From Bombardia bombarda (lineage: Eukaryota > Ascomycota > Sordariomycetes > Sordariales > Lasiosphaeriaceae), in NCBI GenBank assembly GCA_030512295.1, contig JAULSR010000001.1, positions 620,001 to 684,000 of the forward strand: a DNA stretch of 64,000 nt. Reading direction: 5' to 3'. The notes under the pieces are model-generated. The model made no database searches. It was given only the letters and a program-made list of their open reading frames with translations, and had not been told where the DNA came from. Shown piece after piece: positions 42,864-56,178 of this stretch; positions within the stretch are counted from its first letter, which is position 1, and every line of letters starts with the position of its first letter. The position numbers and the translations under genes are program-made.

Positions 42864-45800
42864 ATGGCAGTTATGACGACACAGCAATCGGACGGCGTGC
42901 TTCTCGAGGATACACCGGTCAAGATGGCTGCATCTACGCTGGATACGGACGGTCGCAATGGGAGTCTGGAGGTTAATGGGTAAGTCGTGACTTCTTTCTC
43001 TATCTCATAAAGCTGCGCGTTTCCTTCATGGTTTCCCCTTGTGTCATGCGCTATGTGTTATGCGCAAGCGCGACCGAACAATCCCATGGCATTTGTCATT
43101 TAATTCAAATTTCTAACATCTTATCTTCAGGCACGTCTCGCCCGGCCGTATTCAATTAGAGTCAGGCCAGGAAGCCGACAAGCCTGTTGCGACCGAAGTA
43201 ACTATCGGCAAAATCACCCAAAACGAGGAAGCTTTTACGTCAAATCAATCAACGACTGACGACGCTGCGGCTACACTAGACAAGCAAAAGTCTCCATCGC
43301 CTGCACTTGCGACACAATCATCCGCGATGGAAGAGGCTGCAGAAGAGGCCGCAGGAGACGCAAGTGAGGATAAAATGGACGTTGATGTTGATGCACCTAC
43401 AAAATTGACAGTGCCAGATGCTGCAGAAGAGGTCTCGGAGCCGAAGCAGTCCGATCCCCAAAACGACGAAAACACCACACCAGTCCTATCAGCTATCGTG
43501 GTCTCTCCACTACCAGCTTCCCCAGCTCTAGATGCTCCTCCCGATTCCGCCCCATCTCCGAAGACTAAGGATGTCGAGATGAAGGACACAGAGGCGGCTG
43601 GTATCGAGCTCCCTGTTGTCGTAGACACAGCTGAAAGCACCCAAGATACGGCAGTCAGCGATGTACCGCCCGTCACACCAGGCAATGATGCGAACACAGA
43701 TCTGCCTAACTTGTCGGGCCTTGCGGTCGACGGACGTCAAAAATCGCCTGTTGAGCCCGGGACCGCCGACACCAGCATGTCCGATGTACCCCTTGCAGCA
43801 GGCAAGATGGCGCGTGAGCGCGAGGCAGACAGTGAGGAGGAACCAGCTGCCAAACGTGTCAGAACCGACTCTGCCGCAGAAAATGTGCCAGTGGAGACTG
43901 AGGTCAAGGCTGAGGCAGCGCAGAATCGAATGGACGTAGACAAGCCAGCTGAAAAGCCGAAGTCGTCATCTGTCTATCGCGCTAATGGCGAGTTGAAAGC
44001 CTTGAACGATGATTCGCTCAACAATAATCCCATCACGCATTGGCAGAACCGCCAGATTCGAAGCATTCTTGGTGGCGTGAAGAAGACTAAAGCTGGCGCG
44101 CTCTTCAAGCAGTCAGTCATGGCTATGTGGCCTCAGCTGTGGAACGACTACTCGGCAAGGGTAGCTAACCCAACAGACATCAGCAAAATGGAGAGGCGCC
44201 TCAGGAACGAGGATGATGAAACCCCTTATGCCAACATGGGCGAGTTCAAGAGTGACCTTGATCTTCTTGTTCAGAATTCGATAACCTTCAACGGCGATAG
44301 CCATGACGTTACGCGTTCTGCGGGTTCTGTGCGAGAGACGATTCTTGCCAGGATGGGACAGCAGCCTGCAGCCGAACCCTCAAAACCAGACAAAAAGGAA
44401 GTTGTCAAGCCACACCCAACACGCCATACTGAGCACCGTGCTACTGCCCCCCACCTCCCCCGGTGGCCGTGGCACAGCCTTACCGAGGTACAGCTGCAGT
44501 TCCGACACCCAAACCCGTGCCCGAATCGCCTGCATTCGCCATTCCTGCCAGCAGCAATGGAATGCCCTTGATTCGACGGGACTCGACAAAGCCGGATAGC
44601 CGCAACAAGCGACCCGTGAAGCCAGCACATTCTAAGGATCTTGTCTATGACAAACGTAAGAAGAAGCTCTCGCCGGAATTGCGTTTCTGCGAGGAAGTTC
44701 TCGCTGAGATCAGAAAGTCCAAGCATATCGCGGCCAACGAGCATTTCCAGCTTCCAGTAGATCCTGTTGCCCTGAACATCCCTTCCTACCACAAAATCAT
44801 CAAAAAGCCCATGGACCTCTCAACCATGTCGCAGAAGATGGCGGCCGGCGAATATCCATCTGCAAAGGAGTTCGAGAAGGACTTCGATCTTATAGTGAAG
44901 AACTGCAGAACATTCAATGGCGACGGTCATGCTGTGTACCTGAGTGCCCTCGGCCTTCAAGACCTCTTCAGACAGGAGATGTCGAAGAAGGATGAGTGGA
45001 TGGCAAAGAATGCGCCGCCGGCTACTCCTGCCCAGACCCATGCCCCAAGTCCGCGCCCAAAGTATGAGTCAGAGGACGACGAGTCTGAGGCAGAACCAGA
45101 GCCGGAGCAGGATGAGGAACGGAAAACCATCAACTCACGCCTCTCGGGCTTCAGAAGACGCCTGGATGAAGAGCAGAAGAGGATCAACGAGTTGATGAAC
45201 TCTGGCACATCCGAGATATCCGATATAGAAATCGCGCAATCGGTTGTCAACATGCTTCAAAGGCAGATCCTGGAGGAACGCAAGAAGCTGGCTGCCCTTC
45301 CGGCCCCGAAGGCTGCGAAGCCGAAGCCGACCAAGACAAAGAAGGCTAACACTGGAGGTGGAGGTGGTGGCGGAAGCCACAACAAGAAGAACGCCGCCTC
45401 CGGATTGTCAGCTGGCCAAGGAGCGAGTGCTTCCAAGAAACCCAGTGGCAAGAAGGGTTCGACTAAGCGACGGATGGGGGCACTCGAGAAGGAGGTCATT
45501 GCAGCTGGTATTGCTGACTTGGATGGCCCACACCTCGAGAAGGCTATCGATATCATTAAGAAAGACACAGGTCAGGGAGAAAACGACTCCGGTGAACTTG
45601 AATTGGATATCGAGTTACTTAGTGACGATGCGTTAGCCAAGCTGTACGATATCGCCCTCAAAGTCTTTCCTAATTTGAGAGCCGAAAAGGAGCGGACATT
45701 TGCGCCACCTCCGCTCCAAGCCCAGGCAGCGCCTAGAAATAACAAGGCTGCTGCGGCTAACAAGTCCAAAAAAAACAAGCCAATGAGCAAGACTGAGCAG

Positions 45801-45971
45801 GAGCGACGGATTCAGCAACTGAATGAACTCCGTGCCCAAGCCGGCGGCCGTCAAGGTTCTGGTAGTCAGGAACCAATGGAGTCGATTGAGGGCACCGGCA
45901 GAGGATCAGCAGATCCCACACCTCAGCACCTTCAAGACAGCGAGGATGAGGAGAGCTCCGAGGAGGAATAG
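42864..45971 (+). CDS. BDF1: BET-family double-bromodomain protein Bdf1, frame interrupted near 44.45 kb
   Basis: Exon 1 is 42864-42979; intron 42980-43130 (GTAAGT...CTTCAG); exon 2 starts 43131 in matching phase. After an acidic N-terminal region (to about 43970) comes bromodomain 1 (about 44035-44345, with NSITFNGDSHDV). Bromodomain 2 (about 44685-44970) has the classic ZA loop IPSYHKIIKKPMDLSTM and the acetyl-lysine Asn in VKNCRTFNGDGH. Then a coiled basic/acidic region (about 45110-45330), an NET/ET domain (about 45470-45690, ending ELELDIELLSDDALAKLY), and an acidic Ser-rich end. The first frame runs to 44573; the second is open only from 44433. The shift (-1) falls between, at or near a C6 run (44447-44452). 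One missing base, or a 77-nt intron 44401-44477 with poor donor GTTGTC, would explain it. Bdf1 reads acetylated histones and aids TFIID and SWR1 at promoters. Confidence 0.85.
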
Positions 45972-48900
45972 ACGCCTGTTGTTTGTCTACCAATGGCACA
46001 ACTGCTCTCGTACTCCAGTTTCTCAGGGCACCCATTTCCCCACCCCATCGCATCACCCTGAATCTCCGTGCCCCAGACTTCTGCAACACGTATTGTATGA
46101 CTTATGTCTTCGTCACATGCCCTTTCCGACCACTTTCTCCCATGATGAGATGCTGGGATCATGACTTTAGAGCATCCGCGCCCTTCCGTCAGTATGTGGC
46201 TACCCTGCAACCCAAACATTGGCAGCTACGCATAAGCCACAACCTCCTTGGCGACCTTTCACCGCTTTCACCGCTGGGATGGGCGCCATGACGGTTCTCT
46301 TTTATAAGGAACAAAAAGGAATCCCAGCTGGTCATATAGCATTCGCCCGTCAGCTGAGAGGCGAAATGCAGCTGGCTAGTCTCGTTGACAAACGACTGCA
46401 TTCGCTTCGCAACTCTGGGTACCGCAATCAACTCTGGTACCACGATTGCTCGCCAGTAGCTGGCACTCCATTATGACAGATGCTTATCTCGCCATAATTT
46501 GCCGAACATTAGTTGCATACACTACCAGCATAAGGACCGAGACCGCCGCCATTACTCGTCATCCCCACTTTCTTCTTTCTTTTTCTATTGTAGGAATATT
46601 TGTCTTGTACATTATTGCGATTCCCTGCGGTCTTGGTTTGATTGCACCCACCACAGTCTTTCCAACCATGAGGACCGAGAGACTGACTGACGGTGGTTAA
46701 TGGGGATGGCGGCAAAAAAAAACGGGAATGAGACAATGCATTGCATTTTAGGGAATGGATGGACGGAAGGATGGATTCGGCGACGTCATGTCGGGTTATT
46801 TTCGCTCTTCTCTTCTCTTCTTTCTTCTCGCATCGCCTTGCTTGCGTTTTGCGCTTGGGTTGTGTTGTGCTCATGAACGCTTGCTCACTGCTTGCTTATA
46901 TGGGAAGTGGGAATGATAGGAGTGAGCTGAGCACAGAACGAACAGAAGAAAGGATAGAAGGTGAGCGACGTGATCTAACTCTTGCCAGGACGTCTGCCGA
47001 GCACGTGCGTGCCACTATACCCCATAAGCTTTGTGGGATGATGGAACGCATGCAACGGCAGACGGGCACGAATCGGCTACGCTATTGGCTTGATAGGGCT
47101 TGGATCAGGTTTGAGGCAACTTGTGGTGGCAGCAAATTTGCGATACGCGGCGCCGGGGCCGCTTGTTAATCGGCAACCTCTTTTGCTCGACCGCCATTAT
47201 TCACCATTGCTCGCTCGGTTTCGGTTTATTTTCCTTTTTAGTTCCCTTTTCATTGATTGGGGAGGGTTTGGTGCGCCTTGCGCACACGACGGAATCATTT
47301 GTGGGCCAGCCATATATGCCATACATGGATATGGGCTGGTCTAAGCGGGTTGTTTGCTGGTGCCGCAATGAGGAAACTAGCCGTGGAAACAAGCCATACA
47401 TTCAAGCAATATGGGGATAGGAAAATGAAAAACACTTGTTTCCCAACCTAACTTACCTTCTTGTGATGTGATGTGTCGTGTCTTGCTTGCTGTGCTATTT
47501 GGTGTCGTGTAACATTGTCGTTGCTGATGGCGATGCTGAGAATACAGTGTGCTGCTTGATTGCGTGAAGCCCGTCACCTGTCAGCATGGTTAGCTCGTAA
47601 TTCTCAACTGAAGGAGTGTGCAACGGATAACGAGTCCCCCTACGTGGGGTTAAAGACAGAAGAAAGCGTTTGAATGCTGTCGCCGTTATTTCCTATACAT
47701 GTGTGTGGTATGCTGTAGTGATTGTTCGGTGTAAAAAGTAGGCGAGGCGTGAAGGAGAGGAGGGACTTCTGGGCTTCTCCCATTATACAGTGCGAAGTGG
47801 GACAAGCGGTTGCGCGGATGACGACGGCGGCTGATGCTGCTGAGTGAGATGGAACTTCGTTCGGAGTATCTCTTATGGGAGGGCTTGTGCGACACACAGG
47901 GTCAAACACATACGGGCGGCTTCGACCATCAGTATGTAGTGCCTTGGTCAGGTTTGGCCCGTCGACCGCCGATTGGCACATCCTTGTGGTCTATGCCATG
48001 CGAAAGCTTCTTGTTCGGCTTTGCGTGGGGGCTCGTTCGTCGGTGGTCATCGCTCTCGTGTTATACTTGGTGATGGTTGGAGGACGGGGAAGGACGGCGG
48101 TCTGTGGGATTCCATGTGTTTGCTTGTTCGCAGCGATAGTGAAGGGAAGGGGCTTGAGTATTCTCGATGCGGGCGTCTGCCTGATGCTCTGAGGGCATGC
48201 CGCTCTGGTAGCTTTGGGCTTGTGTAGATGGAGAAAGGCATGGGGTGGATAGGTGGGGAATGTTGTGTACTGCCGGAGTCATCTAGTGAACTGATTGAAA
48301 AAAGGTCGTATCAATCGTGAAATGAGGGGCCGCCTTGGTGTTATGTGGGAGCGAAGAGTGTAGGCGGGTGGTCCGTCGTTCCCATCCCTGCTAGGGGAGG
48401 GGGGCATCAGCAGCAGCAGCAGCAGCAGCAGTAGCAACAGCAGCAGACCAGAAAATGCAATTTGTCGCTCGTTAGAAAAAGAATAGAAATGTCTCAAATT
48501 AGCCAACTTAGCCCGTTCAACTCCAATGTGACAGGTTGTGTGTATCTGGGCTGTCGTTGTTGGTGATCTGGATGCTATCCTATTAAATGGAGGAGTGTCT
48601 GTTGTAGCGTGCTTGTTGCTGGATGGCTCTTTTGTCGGTTGTCGGTGGGTGATTTTGGTTTGAGAGAGGGGCATTTGGAGGGGCGGGCCCTCAGGCGTGT
48701 TCAGTGGGTCTTAGGTCATCTCCCGTAGTGCGGAGAAAAAGCCAGTGTGTCGCGACGCAGGCCAGCTAGCCATGGATGGATCGATACAGCTGGGGAGAGT
48801 GTATGGATTTGATGCTGCAAAAGAGACGATAATCATAATCAGCAATGTCCTGTGTGAAGGAGTAGCGTAGAAATATCCGTTGCGTACACAGTCTATCAAT

Positions 48901-50588
48901 GAGGACAGGGCATGGTGGTTATCCGTATTCCTTCCCATTTCCAGACGGGAATTGAAGCGGGCGGCGGGGAAGAAAGTCCCGTCAGGGGACTACCGACAGC
49001 CATCCAAAGGCTATGGTGTAAAGGGGCTTCGTAGTCAGGCAAAGAAGGGATGCATGTCTTCGAAGCAGTTGGTGTTGTTTGCTTGGGAAAAAAAAAAGAG
49101 CAAGAGTGTCGTGATGAGCTCAGGGAAAGGATAAGGTATGCGTGTGCAAAATGTAGTTGTATACGAGAGGTCCGACCTGGGTAGGACGACCTGAGAGGGG
49201 GAGGTGGAATGTCGACGTTGTGTGTTGGGTGCCCGAGTGGTGTGACAAAAGACCGACCGAAATGGACGCCATGAGATGGACTGGCAGCTGGAAAACTGGG
49301 CGCCTGGACTGCCTGTGGTCCATGGCGGGCGGTAAAATGTTGGGGGCCAGGCATGCCCTGAACCTAATATTGAAAGCCCATTGGATTCAGTCCAGTTGAC
49401 CGAGCGGGCGCCTGACAGGCAGTCAGTGGGGGAGGCTCGGGAGGGTGTCGATTGAAATCGGACAACAAATTGCCCTTGAAAAGCTTGTGATTTGATCGTT
49501 CCATTCACCTATTTTCATTGCAATTTTTTTTTGGTCCAAAGTTGTGGCTCGCGCTTGGGGTCAGTCCATTGTCGTTCACAGTCAGCCGTTTTTTAGGTGC
49601 CCGGGCCAGCAAGCGACGTGAGGGAGGTATTCGTAATAGAGTTTGAGTCATGAGCTTGTATGGTTGGCGACGATGAACAACCTACTGATAACTTGAGCCG
49701 CCGCCGCGATCTGAAGCGCAAGCGTTGGCCGCCGGTTCAGCCACCTCCGCCTTTTTTGCCTGACTCTTATCTCTAACTCCGATCATTGCCTGCTTCCACT
49801 TTTACCTTTGGATCTTCAACGCCGCGCCGCACCTCCAATACAGTAGCCAAGGCATATACACATTTGCAATCGGCCGATCTCACTAGATTGAGATCCATGG
49901 GGACAACCACTGGGCCCAGCTGATCGACCTGCGACTTGGTCTGTTTCACCGTTTCACCTCCTACGTATCGATACTAAGTAGTAATTACCCGATTGGAGAT
50001 TTTGATATGTTTGTTTGCAAGATAGAAGCGGTGGCTGTTCGAAATAGTGAACTGATCCAAAGTACTGGCAGGCTACTATTCAGTGCTTCTGGATGGCAGC
50101 GTCTTCGGCATTGTACCCTGGCGCTGTGCTTGATCCCATTTCCCGTGTCTGATTAACATGCCTTGATAATTGATGATAATGGTTCATCATATGAATCCGC
50201 GATATATGGTATCTGTCGCCCATAATGAAGAAAATTTTGAAAATCAAGTTGTTCTTTTGTGTGATGAGACTGGCACTGCTGACGATTTACTGTATGTATT
50301 GAATGACTGCATCATTGTTATAATCCATTTAATTCCTCTTTGACGTTCCCTGCGCAGCCATAACCACATCAGCCTCATCTCCTACCCCGCCCGGATTTCC
50401 CGGCTTTTGGGACAGAACGTTGCCACTAAGGTAGGTGGGTGGCTTGCGTTGTGGGATCGTGAGACACGGAAATTTGCAGGATTTGATCAAGCGACCACAT
50501 ACACCAAGTCGTAAAACCAAATGACCTCTGACATCGAGCTGTACTTTTGACTACACGGATACCTTCACATTGAAGAAGACCTGTCAAG
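45972..50588. other. 4.6-kb intergenic region
   Basis: No supportable gene on either strand. Holds a (CAG)n repeat at about 48409-48445, a T-rich stretch near 46.55 kb and A-runs near 46.71 and 49.09 kb. It could contain the BDF1 3' end and non-coding transcripts, but nothing specific is visible. Confidence 0.5.
48409..48445. repeat. (CAG)n trinucleotide repeat, interrupted
   Basis: About twelve CAG units with TAG and CAA interruptions, in non-coding sequence. It supports a repeat tendency independent of protein selection in this genome. Confidence 0.85.
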
Positions 50589-51319
50589 ATGCTGGGTAAA
50601 ATACTCCTGACGCTCGATGCCATGGGCCTCTTGTTTGGCGCCGTGGCCGCCGACTACACCCACACTCACATCTTTAATCCGCGCTGGCCGCCTCATGCAA
50701 AGTACGTATATGTTTCATCCCGACTTTTATTCACTGTAGTCAACCACTGTGGGTGGTACTTCGTGAATGTCCTTTTGCAATGTCGTGTGCCACCATACTC
50801 CCACATCATGCTCAAAAAATGCCCAGGCTACATCACGTACCTGACTGCCTTCACTTTCACCTACACGTAACTAGCACATATAGCAAGCTCACCTACTCAT
50901 CATTCCCACCAAGCAGATTTCACTGCGGACAAACCATCACCCTCTCGGTAATCCTGGGCCTTGCGACTCTCTACTACACATGGCGATCACTCCCACTCCC
51001 ATCCACATCTCCCCACAACAGCAACAGCAGCGACAAGGCACAGCTAGTGCTAGCGACAAGTCTCCAGCAGCAGCGCAAGCACGACGCCCTCCGCACAGCA
51101 ACCTTCACAGGCACCATCTACTGGCTGGCCGGGCTGGCTGCCATCCTGTACCCCGGCACAGAAGGCATCGATCCGGAATTCGGCCCGCCCGGCAGCTTCC
51201 CGCAGCTTCCCGTCTTCATCGCCTTTGTGGGCTTGGCTGCGGGGGGTTGGTGGTGGGAGAGTAGGCTGCTGTCTGGTGCTGCTGCTGCTGCTGAGTGTTT
51301 AGAGCCAAAGAGGGAGTAG
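50589..51319 (+). CDS. Small four-helix membrane protein (DUF6640-like)
   Basis: Two exons: 50589-50701 and 50917-51319. The 215-nt intron (GTACGT...CAAGCAG) joins in phase 2 to restore NPRWPPHAKFHCGQT. Product 171 residues. Four hydrophobic segments: about 3-22 (GKILLTLDAMGLLFGAVAAD), 43-60 (ITLSVILGLATLYYTW), 107-122 (IYWLAGLAAILYPG) and 138-155 (FIAFVGLAAGGWWW). The conserved THIFNPRWPPHA loop between helices 1 and 2 is typical of a fungal membrane-protein family that I believe is DUF6640; its members are of unknown function though sometimes labelled acetyltransferase. The C terminus has a short Ala run. The splice assignment is good because the motif spans the junction. Confidence 0.75.
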
Positions 51320-54194
51320 TGCGATGTGGAAGGGGTATCTTTTTCATGCGGGAGGACGGAAGGATGGGAGAAAACGAATGACAGAGGGGGGGAAAGGAGA
51401 AGGAGAGACGGGGGAAGCGGGGGTTGGGTTGTCGGCGACCTTGAGAGAGATTTTTGTCTAGCTCTGATGAGGAAAGGAAAGGGAGATGGGGACTGCCGGT
51501 GAACTTGGACCGAGTCTTCTCTAGCTCTCGTGGGGAGGAGGTCATGAGAGCGGATATGAAAAGCTGGCTACCTAGATGTGATGAGGGTTAGCTACTGCGG
51601 CATGATGGGGCAGGTCATGGATGGGTATCCAAGGTGGTCACGGCGACGAGGACGACGACAACAGGCGAACTGTTTATGGAGGCTATAATGTTGTGATTGG
51701 GGGAGAAAAATATCAGCTAAGCGCGAGATGAACTAAGATGTATTCGTCCACAGTACCGAAACCTTCGGATCGTGTCATTGGCGGGGGAGAGGCCGGAGTC
51801 TTATGTTTGGTTCGTGATGTGTCGAGTTCGGCACCTGCTCGTCGAGTTGTTAGGGCAGGGATAAAGTTATTGTTGTACGTGCAGCATCTTCTCAGCGATT
51901 GCCCTAACAAGTCAGGAAATGGTGCTAGTATCGGACCTTCATGGGACCTTGCTGGTTTCGGGGTTCTAGTTGGTTTTTTAGCGCGCTATGCAGCCGGAGC
52001 TCTCACGCAATCTCGGGGACTCGATGTGTGGGATGTGGGGGAGGAGGGGAGCAAGCGTCTCACATGCCTGTGACGTACGCACACCCTTGGCTAAATTTTT
52101 ACCAAGGGCTCTGCGTGTAATATGGAAATGTTTCGCCCTAGAGGGCGTTACATGTTAAAACCAAAACCTCTTCCCGGTAGAAAGCAGATATCTTATTCAT
52201 GTGTACATAGCAGGCAAATTAACAGATATTGATAGTAGCGTCTGTTGGAATGGAGGGCTCAGGTCCCTGCCCGAACCAACGCACGTAATTTGGGTGCTGG
52301 GACGGGCGCTACGACCTGTGGTGGCGTCAACGACAAGAAATATAAGCTTTGTTCCTGAAGCACAGCGCAAGCCTCATCCGTCGTTGACAGGCAGGTACGA
52401 GCTTGGGTAGCATGGCTTCGGCCCCCCTCTCCCACCTTCCTTCAAAGGAGGTTTTTGCTTGTGCTCTGCACTCGACAGCCAACTGGGCGCCACCAACCAC
52501 AGCTAAGAGCCGCATTGCAAATGTGAGAACACGATGCCATATATCTCGACAGGATACCAAAGTCGCAAGCAAGGAAAAATACGGCAAATGAATCCCACTG
52601 TGATTACGTATTCTTACCAACCTGCAGTGCATGTACGCCCGACCTCGCTCGCAACCTTTTCGTTTCCTCAACGGGCCAGGGAACGACTTCGCATTGTGGG
52701 CGAGGTGTGGTGCAAGCGAGCCCCACAGGCTTACGTCGCCCGCAATTTTGCATTTCTGCAGTGTGGTGGAAGGAGCCGACGACATGACACGGCCCGACAG
52801 GGAAGGAACGGGGGAGTGGGCAGCAGCAGCAGCTCGCTTCACTAACCCAACACCCCTCTAGGTTTGCTTGTTCCTAGCTATCTGGCCCCCAGCAATGAAT
52901 TCCCACGAATTAAGACCAACAATTCTCGAAGTATACCTTCCACCCTCGATGCCGATCTGGCTTGGCCTCCTAGGTTGGCGGCGAAACCAAGGGGAAAGCG
53001 GCGCGTCGACGGCCCCATTACCCTGCAGTGGTGCTGTGATGGTCGTGCCAGGACCTGTCTGATGCCTTTATTTGGCTCCTGATTACTTGTACCTAGCCAT
53101 TTGGCAGCTAGCTTACTGTTTTCCAGATGGCGTTGGCGGCGGCGGGTGGGCTCAGAAGACGGCGAGCGGGCGGCGACGCGTCGCACAACCGCATGCCCGG
53201 TTCTCTCTTCAGGGCTATCCCCAGTAGCCTTTGTGCGACCATGCGTACGATCCACACAGCGCACGCACGCACGGTATAGCTGGTATGAGCTATCGGGTGC
53301 CATCCCGGCGTGCCTAGGTATCTAAGGAGGTGTCTCGAAGTGCCTTAGGTGGCTTGCGTCGTCCTACTCCTTATTCCCGACCAATCTGTTCTTGCTTTTC
53401 TTTGCTCACTCGCTTTACTTGCCTCAGGATCTCTTTTCTGCCCTTCTCCCCTTTGGCTCTTGACCTTCCTTTCTCGTCCTTTCGAAACCTGCCGCCAGAT
53501 CGTTTTGTTAGCCGTTTTGTTTCATCCATCCAAGTCGTGTCTTTCTTTTCTTTTGGGTTTCCCCGGCCCGGCAGTCGCTCGCTTATGATTCTTGGCGACC
53601 GTTGAGTCCGCCGTCTTGGCACACCTTGGCATTCCGACGCCGCCCACGGACCCAGCCGAAGCGGGCGCCAAGCGTTTAACGGCCTCATCGACGGATTAAC
53701 AAGCCTGAATAAAATCTTTGTGGTGCGTTGCGGCCGATTTGCACATACCTTCACTACCTTCAGCTTGGACGGCTATTTCGACAGCTCATTGGCTCTTGTT
53801 CATAAGGCGTTCAAAGAAGCCTGCTGAATTAAAGAACGCGTGCACCCCTCTTGTGTGTGTGTGCGCTCCAAAACGGGCCCTCGTGGACAGTCGCTTGGTA
53901 CCGCACATGAGGTATCACAGCCAATCTTAGGAACCCAGGAAACCCCAAACAAAAGACATTCTTGATCGTGCCAGTGTCAGACACGCTGCCTGACTGCAAT
54001 CGCGTTCGGCACCGAATAGTTGGCTTGCCGTGTCCCAGTTGCAAAGAACACAACCTGTGATTTGTTCGCATGTCGCTGGCAGACAGGCTTCTGCAAAAAG
54101 ACACACATTTAAGCTCCAGCCATATACCCTTATCGACAAGGCAGTCCCAATCATTTTCAACAGAGGCGAATCACGGGTGTCGAAATACGCAGGC
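51320..54194. other. 2.9-kb intergenic region with CT-rich leader
   Basis: No gene seen. From about 53.37 to 53.58 kb the + strand is strongly pyrimidine-rich, suggesting the promoter/leader zone of the SGNH-like gene downstream. Confidence 0.45.
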
Positions 54195-55907
54195 ATGCTC
54201 CAAGATGGCCTACGATACCGCTCGTGGGAGCGGCCCAGGCACCACGACAAACTCGCTCTGCATGCCTTGTTGGCATTTTTCTCGACAAAGGTGTTGCGCG
54301 GTGGGCCAAAGGTGTTGATGCATCTTGCAGCATGTATCGTCCTGCTTATTTTCGTTGTAAAGCTGACGCCCAGAGGGTTGTTTGACATCGTTCTTGGAAC
54401 GCCAAGCAACATGTGGGGGTGGGAGACCGACTGGAAGGAAGAGAAGGTCCAGCTGCTGGTTGATGGAGAGTTCTTTGACGATATCGGCGAATACGACGAC
54501 GGAAGTGTTGCTGGTGGGTTGAGGGTGGTTGTTTTTGGCGAAGACGATATCGCAACCCCGGCCCGCATCCACGGAAACGACGCTGTGCGATACCCAGGGT
54601 GGACGGAGTTGTTGTGCCAGGAGGTAAGTGAGATCCAAAATGGTCTGATTATGCCATTGGGTGTCCGAGGTTCTAACTTACACGGCATTGCAGCTCAACT
54701 GCTCGTCTTACCTTTCATTTATCCCCACTTTCGACTCTCCAACCCACTCCATGACGTCGAATACCCTCTACGCCACAGCCGTTGAACAGGCGCTGAATGT
54801 GACAGCCGAGAGCTCTGGTCCCGGAAAGGATTACAGCTTTCAGCCCGAAAAGTTCCCCGTCGTCCGTGGCTTGCCGGACCTAAGCCGACAAGTAACGGCG
54901 TTTTTATCCCTGAGGAAACCCAACAATCCGCCGAAAGAGACGCTCTGGGTATTCACGTTTGGGTCGTGGGACATTTGGTCCCTCGCGACGGTCCCCCTGG
55001 ATATCAGCAGGCCGATTATGAGGCGGATGGCAGACCATGTCGTTGAGCAGGCGGAGCGACTGTATCAGAATGCACTGAACCAGGATTCGATCGCGTGGTC
55101 TGATGCAAACATCGACAGTGCGGGGAGTTCTGTCTCTTCCAGCAAGGCTGACAGCAAGAAGGAAGACTCGACGTCCGAGATGAATGCTGCGCGCAACAGG
55201 ACAAGCTTCTTCAGAGTTCTGGTTCCCATGGTCCTTGACCCCTCGGTGACCCCTGGATGGAAGATGTCGCGCCCTGTCTTGTCCGACGTCCACTCCAAGG
55301 CCGAGCAGATGCGCAATGCAGCAGCCTTGACGGTTGAGTGGAACGTCCAGATGCAGAACAAAATGGTTGACTGGGCGAGAACACCAGATCCGGGGTCCGA
55401 AACGAACCTTGCCACTGGTAGCAATGATGGAGAAGCTGCCAAGAACACTGTCGATGATGGGGAGATAGCTGCTGCAGTTTCTCCTTCACGAGGCAGACCA
55501 AGAAAATTTAAAAGCCACCTGGCCTACCGGCTGCCGACAAAGTCCCACAACAAGCAAAGAAGGTCAGATGACCAGATACCGACAGCGGAGACGGCTGCTG
55601 TCAACAGAACAAGTACGGACAGCTACCGATATCTCCTACGGGACGGGATCGTGTACGACATGCCCGAGCATATTCTAGAAGCCATAGTCGAGCGGCAGTT
55701 CCAGAGGACCGGTATGAAGGACTCGAACGGCGTTGGCTCCAAGGACCCCAGTGAGATTTATCGGGATGTTACGAGGTCCTGCACAAAGGAGCCGCTTGAG
55801 CTGGGCGTGAATGGTAACAGGGAAGGAGAGGAGAAGAATACTACCACATTGGATGGACCTGCTGCTCCTACTATCAGGGGCCGCACTGCCTCTGGGGCGG
55901 TTGGCGA

Positions 55908-55958
<51 letters not shown>

Positions 55959-56178
55959 GACGGGTGACATCGCGAATGGGAATGGTGGGAATGGTGTTGA
56001 TTGCGATGCTCCGCAGGACTACCTTTTCTACACGCCGTTCACAGTGGCGCCGCGGGCGGTTGCTGAGATTGCGAGACGTGCAGCGGAGATGGTGCGGCGT
56101 AATGAGACGATCCGGGCCAGGTGGGAGAGGTGGGAAAACCGCCCAGGTGACTTTCGGTTGAGCGGGCATCAGGGTTGA
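54195..56178 (+). CDS. SGNH/GDSL-hydrolase-like type II membrane protein
   Basis: Exons 54195-54623 and 54694-56178, intron 70 nt (GTAAGT...CATTGCAG), phase 0; 637 residues. The frame is open upstream, but the ATG at 54195 starts a basic cytosolic tail before one TM helix (about residues 40-57, VLMHLAACIVLLIFVVKL). The luminal part opens with a hydrolase-like strand VVVFGEDDIATPAR (residues 111-124), WTELLCQELNCSSYLSF, then LWVFTFGSWDIWS near residue 231 as the third block. This is the layout of fungal SGNH-fold esterase-like proteins, but the nucleophile Ser of GDS is replaced by GEDD, so activity is doubtful. A long disordered insert includes an Ala run of ~15 from GCT repeats (55910-55955). 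A C-terminal helical block (YTPFTVAPRAVAEIARRAAE) closes the protein. Family assignment is moderate. Confidence 0.62.
55910..55955. repeat. (GCT)n repeat encoding polyalanine
   Basis: About fifteen GCT units in the SGNH-like gene, in the Ala frame. Falls in a disordered insert. Confidence 0.9.
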
